Source of the DNA: an archaeon
GTDB lineage: Archaea; Iainarchaeota; Iainarchaeia; Iainarchaeales; CSSED10-239
Reading direction: 5' to 3'
Assembly: GCA_029557995.1 (NCBI GenBank)
Contig: JAKQHQ010000017.1
Span: forward strand, 1 to 20,893
Length of the DNA stretch: 20,893 nt
Shown here piece by piece: positions 20,713 through 20,893 of this stretch. Made by a program: the position numbers and the translations under genes. The stretch's first letter is position 1; the number at the start of each line of letters is the position of its first letter. The notes beneath the pieces are model-generated. The model worked only from the letters and a program-made list of their open reading frames with translations, was not told where the DNA came from and searched no databases.

Positions 20713-20733
20713 ATAATTATAGATGCAAAAGAT

Positions 20734-20767
20734 TTAAAAAGAGAAAGGGAAAAAGGAAAAAGAATAA
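20734..20767 (-). terminator. T-rich terminator-like tract after the edge gene
   Basis: About ten bases past the stop of the truncated gene the minus strand reads as alternating C/T with several runs of four to five T, ending with TTTTT. Such pyrimidine/T tracts commonly end archaeal transcripts, and this one would insulate the ribosomal run from the upstream gene. Confidence 0.45.
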
Positions 20768-20776
20768 AGTCCTTCT

Positions 20777-20893
20777 CTAGTTCCTTACTGTTATATCATC
20801 AGACAAGAACACATAGTCAGACTCCCCTGTAATCTCATCGCTAATGATCACTTTTACACACATTTGCTTCCTCAGTTGAGCTATTAACTTGTT
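20777..20893 (-). CDS. 3' end of an unidentified protein-coding gene (partial)
   Basis: An open frame enters from the window edge and ends at TAG (20777-20779), encoding the last 38 residues of a protein that begins beyond the window. The visible part runs NKLIAQLRKQMCVKVIISDE and then ITGESDYVFLSDDITVRN. It is the only one of the three minus frames that stays open here and has a balanced amino-acid composition, and the T-rich tract after the stop fits a gene end. I do not recognise the family. It could be a chance frame, since 39 codons is short. Confidence 0.5.
   Translation of the reverse strand, partial: NKLIAQLRKQMCVKVIISDEITGESDYVFLSDDITVRN

Overview
This window is one almost uninterrupted archaeal ribosomal-protein supercluster. 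Every supported gene lies on the minus strand, so transcription runs from high to low coordinates. Archaeal origin is shown by eukaryote-type ribosomal proteins with no bacterial counterpart (eS4, eL14, eL18, eL19, eL32, eL34), RNA polymerase subunits RpoD and RpoN, aIF1, an RNase P Rpp29-like protein, an archaeal SecY, a class III (archaellin/pilin type) signal peptide and a TrmB-family regulator. Intergenic DNA is AT-rich. Ribosome-binding sites are mostly GGTGA or GTGAT, complementary to the end of archaeal 16S rRNA. Compact genes and missing metabolic enzymes suggest a small, streamlined genome, possibly DPANN-like, but that is inference.

Layout in transcription order. (1) 20893-20777: the 3' end of an unidentified gene, then a T-rich terminator-like tract and about 400 bp of non-coding DNA with TATA-like boxes and a hairpin. 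(2) 20374-6843: an S10/spc-like run: uL3, uL4, uL23, uL2, uS19, uL22, uS3, uL29, aIF1, Rpp29, uS17, uL14, uL24, eS4, uL5, uS14, uS8, uL6, eL32, eL19, uL18, uS5, uL30, uL15, SecY, EMC3/Oxa1-like protein. (3) 6793-3851: an alpha-like run with its own TATA box: eL34, eL14, uS13, uS4, uS11, RpoD, tRNA-Leu(UAA). (4) 3850-3478: an intergenic stretch holding two roughly 90% identical ~106 bp direct repeats, each with a perfect 18 bp palindrome. (5) 3477-1204: an L13/S9-like run: eL18, uL13, uS9, RpoN, uS2. (6) 1134-55: a TrmB-like regulator and a small class III signal-peptide protein with a C-terminal four-cysteine motif.

The genes supply ribosomal proteins of both subunits, initiation, tRNA processing, RNA polymerase assembly and membrane-protein insertion from a few long transcripts. 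Junctions are very tight, and many genes overlap or place the Shine-Dalgarno sequence of the next gene across their own stop codon, implying translational coupling. This pattern also corrects several starts: a leftmost GTG is often the Shine-Dalgarno itself, with the real ATG a few codons on (uS2, uS3, uL2, uL23), and similar reasoning moves the starts of uS4, uL6, eS4 and RpoD.

Most of the window is conserved core machinery. I did not find a clear new multi-gene system. The best leads are the palindromic repeat pair after tRNA-Leu, the removal of adk, cmk, truB, rpoK and eno from their usual archaeal positions, a very short Rpp29-like gene nested between aIF1 and uS17, a long uS13 N-terminal extension, and the small cysteine-motif surface protein.
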